Shown one piece after another: positions 14,548-14,566 of a DNA stretch of 14,566 nucleotides. Source of the stretch: Methanolobus sp. UBA118 (lineage in GTDB: Archaea > Halobacteriota > Methanosarcinia > Methanosarcinales > Methanosarcinaceae); NCBI GenBank assembly GCA_002508635.1, contig DACO01000174.1, positions 1 to 14,566 of the forward strand, written 5' to 3'. Made by a program: the position numbers and the translations under genes. The notes beneath the pieces were generated by a model that searched no databases, had not been told where the DNA came from, and saw only the letters and a list, made by a program, of their open reading frames with translations. Every line of letters starts with the position of its first letter. The stretch's first letter is position 1.

Positions 14548-14566
14548 TGCTTTAAATGCTTTTATA

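Overview
The window looks like chromosomal DNA of a methanogenic archaeon, most likely of the Methanosarcinaceae (Methanolobus, Methanococcoides, Methanohalophilus and relatives). Reasons: archaeal TATA elements sit about 25 bases before several leaderless or short-leader starts; Shine-Dalgarno sequences are of the GGTGA/AGGTGG type; one secreted protein ends in a PGF-CTERM archaeosortase signal; and an archaeal-type ATP-dependent DNA ligase and PolX are present. The assignment to a family is inference from gene content. I see no RNA genes, CRISPR arrays, insertion sequences or phage genes.

Layout. (1) 1-1652, minus strand: a MarR-type regulator followed by the N-terminal part of a bacterial-type LonA protease that runs off the left edge. 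The two promoters share a split sequence element that may be the MarR operator. (2) 1695-4207, plus: a large soluble protein made of two diverged Cache-like sensor modules, with a long leader and no visible output domain. (3) 4308-5475: a divergent pair, a pentapeptide-repeat protein (minus) and a secreted, PGF-CTERM-anchored protein with one CXXCH motif and a calcium-binding loop (plus). (4) 5509-8960, minus: ATP-dependent DNA ligase and PolX overlapping by ATGA, a probable translationally coupled repair unit. (5) 9097-11708, plus: a small FMN-binding pyridoxamine-phosphate-oxidase-like protein overlapping by ATGA with a rifampicin-phosphotransferase-like enzyme (ATP-grasp, helical middle, C-terminal phosphohistidine domain). 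(6) 11721-13137, minus: SatD-family protein (cyclase-like N-terminal region plus C-terminal helix-turn-helix) overlapping a DUF3307 membrane protein, with tandem near-palindromes in front of the operon. (7) 13391-14029, plus: a three-cluster iron-sulfur protein (CDGSH, 4Fe-4S mono-cluster, CDGSH). (8) 14041-14511, minus: a DUF2227 membrane protein with a His/Asp site.

How they fit together. The genes form several two-gene units of stress, repair and sensing rather than one pathway. The units most worth following up are the MarR/lon shared operator, the tandem Cache protein, the surface CXXCH protein and the SatD-DUF3307 operon. Several starts were moved inward from the longest reading frame on the basis of promoter position, ribosome binding site or homologous N-termini (Cache protein, pentapeptide protein, PGF-CTERM protein, ligase, DUF3307, SatD).
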